Source: Paramecium sonneborni
Lineage: Eukaryota > Ciliophora > Oligohymenophorea > Peniculida > Parameciidae
Reading direction: 5' to 3'
Length of the DNA stretch: 64,000 nt
Assembly: GCA_905182985.1 (NCBI GenBank)
Contig: CAJJDN010000007.1
Coordinates: 279,179 to 343,178 of the forward strand
Every line of letters starts with the position of its first letter. Positions within the stretch are counted from its first letter, which is position 1. The position numbers and the translations under genes were made by a program. Under the pieces are notes generated by a model. The model saw only the letters and a list, made by a program, of their open reading frames with translations, had not been told where the DNA came from and made no database searches. Below are positions 61,135 through 64,000 of the stretch, piece by piece.

Positions 61135-63992
61135 ATGAATTAAACAAATTGCTTTCCTAAAATTTAAAAAGCTTAATCAACAGTAAAGAATTTAGAATTT
61201 ATGTAGGCAAAACTTATAATAAGAACAGATTGGGATTAGAGTATAAATTCAAGCATACCTCTTACAATTAGAGCAGAAATGTCTTCAAACAGGATAAAAA
61301 CTGATTTAACAAATAAAAACTTTTAAAGTAATTCTGAGGTTTCTTATCTAAAAACAAAACATAAAAAATTTCAATCGATTGAAAGCAGTATTTATAAAGA
61401 TCCAGAATTATCTTAAACAGTAAAAATAATATTAATAATAATAGAAATATGATAAATCTTTACAAAGTTTCTATAGTACAATGTATAGAAAATCGTAAAA
61501 CAAATTACAATTCAATAATAAAATTGATAAAGCTGCTATTAAAAATTAATGGTTGGATTTTGAAGATTTATTAAAAGATAAGAATTTGATGGAAAATGGA
61601 TTGTAAAAATACTTTTTTGATATTTTGAAACATGAAATAAAGCAATCACCAAATTAATAAGTTATTCCTCCAAATAGATAATAAGCAATAGATTTAAAGG
61701 AATGGTTATTTTTTATGCTATAAAGAATAAAAGATTAAAGTAAAAGTTTAAGTGCAATTTAAATTGCTGAAGAAATACAATTAATTTATACAACATGTTT
61801 TAAAGAAATTATAAAGTAAATATTATTTAAAATATAGACAAGTAAAAGTTGAATGTGTAGAGAGAGGTGAATTACTTTAAATTATATGGGATTTTTATAT
61901 CTAATTAATTGATTAAATAATTAAGAGTTCAAATTAATAAATGTAATGTATTGAATTGGATTTGAAAAATAAAATGATTAATTAAGAGACGTTTTATAAT
62001 GAACAATTGCATTTTTAAGAACTCATTTATAATGAAAGTAAGAATTAAATTAAGCAATTATAATTTGATTATGAAAAGGCATTAGATGTTGATTAATAGT
62101 AAAAAGAATAGATATTATCACTAACATAGGAATATAGAGAAGCACTTGAAATAATAGAATCACATAGAAAATAAATAGATGAATTATAATTATAAATTGT
62201 TATGTTAAAAACTGAGTCAACAAATGATACTAAATAAGAAAATGAGAAAATTAATATTTAAGTTTAATAAGGATAGTCAATAGTTTCACATTTAATGAAT
62301 TTTCAAGCAAAAATAGATAATAATTAAAAGTATAGAATTAAATCTCCGTTTAAATCTTAAGTTAGCAAATCTCCTGGTAGATCTCCAAAAAAAAATAGTT
62401 TTATATTAGATAGGTGGGAATAATTAAGATATTAAGAGAATTAATTAAAATCACAAATTATTTCACTAAAATATTTAGATTTTGATAAAGATTAATAACC
62501 ATCTTAAACTAAAATAGTTTAAATAAGTGGTACTGATGATAAAGCTATTTAAACAGAAGATTAAGATTAGGATATATAAAATAGTATTAAAGAAAATTCA
62601 AATTTTATTAATAGTTAAAATATTAATGTTTAAGAAAAGAGTAAAGTAGTATCTAATGATTTAGAATAAAAAATAACAATGGCTTTGAAATTAATTGAAG
62701 ATAAAAAATTGGATGAAAATTAAAAACAATTATTGTGTAGGACTTTAAGTGAAAGTAAAGAAGTATGTGAATAGAATAAAACATTATCTTAGAAATTGAT
62801 CACAATGAATAGATTGGATTCAATGAAAAAAATTTAATTAATGGAAAAGGAAGAGTTATGTCAAGAATTAGAGATGAAGTTATAATAAACAGTATAGGAT
62901 TTTATTTCCATAATTTCAAATAATAAAAGGAAATTAAAGAGAGTATTGAAAAAGAATTCTTAGTTGATTGGAACCTTAAAATAAATAGAGAATAAATATG
63001 AGATTGTTATTAATGATGTAGAAGCAATAGAAGAAGAAGAAAGTCATATTATAAATTATATGAGTGAAGTAGTTTAAGATGGAGAAGAAGATTTGCTCAG
63101 TGGAAGAGAATCTTAATATTTTAATGAAGATGAATTTCGATAAGATTAATAGGAAAAATAATTAAGTAAAAAATCAATAGATATGGGAGATTCAATTTAA
63201 TTATAACAAAAATAATAAGAATAAGAATTTAAGTAAATTAATTCAGAAACTAGTCTTCATGAACAATAAAATAAACTTGACAATAGTTTTAATAATCTTC
63301 TTAATCGTAATGATTTAAATGATAGTTAAATGTAATTACATCAAACTTTAAGTAATACTGATGAAGAGAATTGTAGAGAATCTCGAGATTAGATAACATC
63401 TAATCATTAATAACATAATATGATAGAAAAAAATCAAGAATTGAAATCATCTATTGTTAGTAATCCAAAAATGAAAAGTAGTTTTAAAAAATAGTTATCA
63501 ATTCAAAAAATTACACAATCCATTAATGATCCTTCTAAATCTTCAAAACATCATAAGAAAAATCAAAGAAGTTATTAAGAAAATAATCACTAGAAAATAC
63601 AAAATAATAATTCTAAAAGTAATTTAAATAATTAAAGAGAAAAAGATGAAAATAATAAAATGACTTAAAGTTAAAGAAGTTTTGTTGAGTCAGAAAAAAA
63701 TAATTTAGAAGACGACAAAGATTGTGCTTTAAGAATTAATGATATCATATCATAATATAAAGATAAGTAATTGAAAAGTAAATTTGAAAATCAAATATTT
63801 AGATTCCCTCAGTCATAAAACTCGTTAATTTAATTTGCTATAAGAGAAATAACCAAAAAGATTTAGAAGAGTTTATAGTTAAAATACAGATGTAGCAAAT
63901 AATTTGTTTAAATAAGTGCTTAATAGCAAGAATTTGACCAAAACTTTATCATTTCTTCAATTTAACAAAATTATTAATTAAATTTTAACTGA
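61135..63992 (+). CDS. Axonemal dynein light chain domain protein (AXDND1-like)
   Basis: Predicted 936 aa; introns 61420-61444 (25 nt) and 61816-61837 (22 nt); exact 937 codons, TGA at 63990. Around residue 215-245 the segment CFKEIIKQVKVECVERGELL followed by IIWDFYIQL matches the core of the axonemal dynein light chain domain (the R-Q-V...C-x-E-R-G-x-L-L pattern of p28/DNALI1). The protein continues as a long coiled coil and then low-complexity Asn/Ser/Gln/Glu-rich sequence. Length is like AXDND1 (about 1000 aa) and far longer than p28 (about 250 aa). A role in inner-arm dynein or another axonemal complex is likely from the family but not shown here. It ends 8 bp before the window edge. Confidence 0.65.
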
Positions 63993-64000
63993 AGTTTCTA

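Overview
The window reads as a scaffold from a ciliate macronuclear genome, most likely a Paramecium. The DNA is extremely AT-rich. Every convincing protein appears only when TAA and TAG are read as glutamine and TGA is the sole stop. Genes are interrupted by tiny introns; I place 58, of 20-32 nt, nearly all GTA...AG. Under the standard code almost nothing is open, so standard-code ORFs are mostly fragments or shadows. Coordinates below span start to stop and include introns. In nearly every multi-exon model the spliced length is an exact multiple of three, which independently supports the splicing.

Layout. 1-9000 (+): 3' end of an unknown gene, a coiled-coil protein, an EMC10-like ER protein, a Ser/Thr kinase, small unknowns and an ERK7/MAPK15-type MAP kinase. 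9049-21703 (-): a giant coiled-coil protein of about 11 kb, preceded by a pseudokinase-MORN protein. 22-26.7 kb: mostly non-coding or degraded. 26.7-30.8 kb (-): a WDR7/rabconnectin-3-beta-like WD protein. 33-43.2 kb (+): PP1 phosphatase, a type I membrane protein, an aquaporin-family channel, a WD40-like protein and a serine carboxypeptidase. 43.2-44.8 kb (-): a PX sorting nexin. 46-50 kb (+): a KH/RS RNA-binding protein, an unknown and a mitochondrial carrier. 50.2-51.9 kb (-): a tiny MGC-start protein and an ABHD17-like hydrolase. 52.5 kb (+): an ATP12 assembly factor. 53.6-59.3 kb (-): an AWS-SET-PHD-RS methyltransferase, a UCH deubiquitinase and an importin-alpha-like protein. 59.4-64 kb (+): another kinase and an axonemal-dynein-light-chain-domain protein.

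Assembly state. There are five gaps (n at 10984, 23620, 32170-32400, 36110, 40273). Each is bracketed by the same 0.9-1.7 kb sequence on both sides, which is what unmerged overlapping contig ends look like. This creates false duplicate gene fragments (PP1, the membrane protein, the WD40 gene) and inserts 366 spurious residues into the giant coiled-coil protein.

The genes are ordinary eukaryotic housekeeping, signalling, trafficking, chromatin and cilium genes with no shared pathway. The least expected items are a 204-bp near-palindrome just upstream of a WD40 gene, the SET-PHD protein that runs on into an RS/His-rich tail, the pseudokinase-MORN fusion, and several open frames broken by in-frame TGA.
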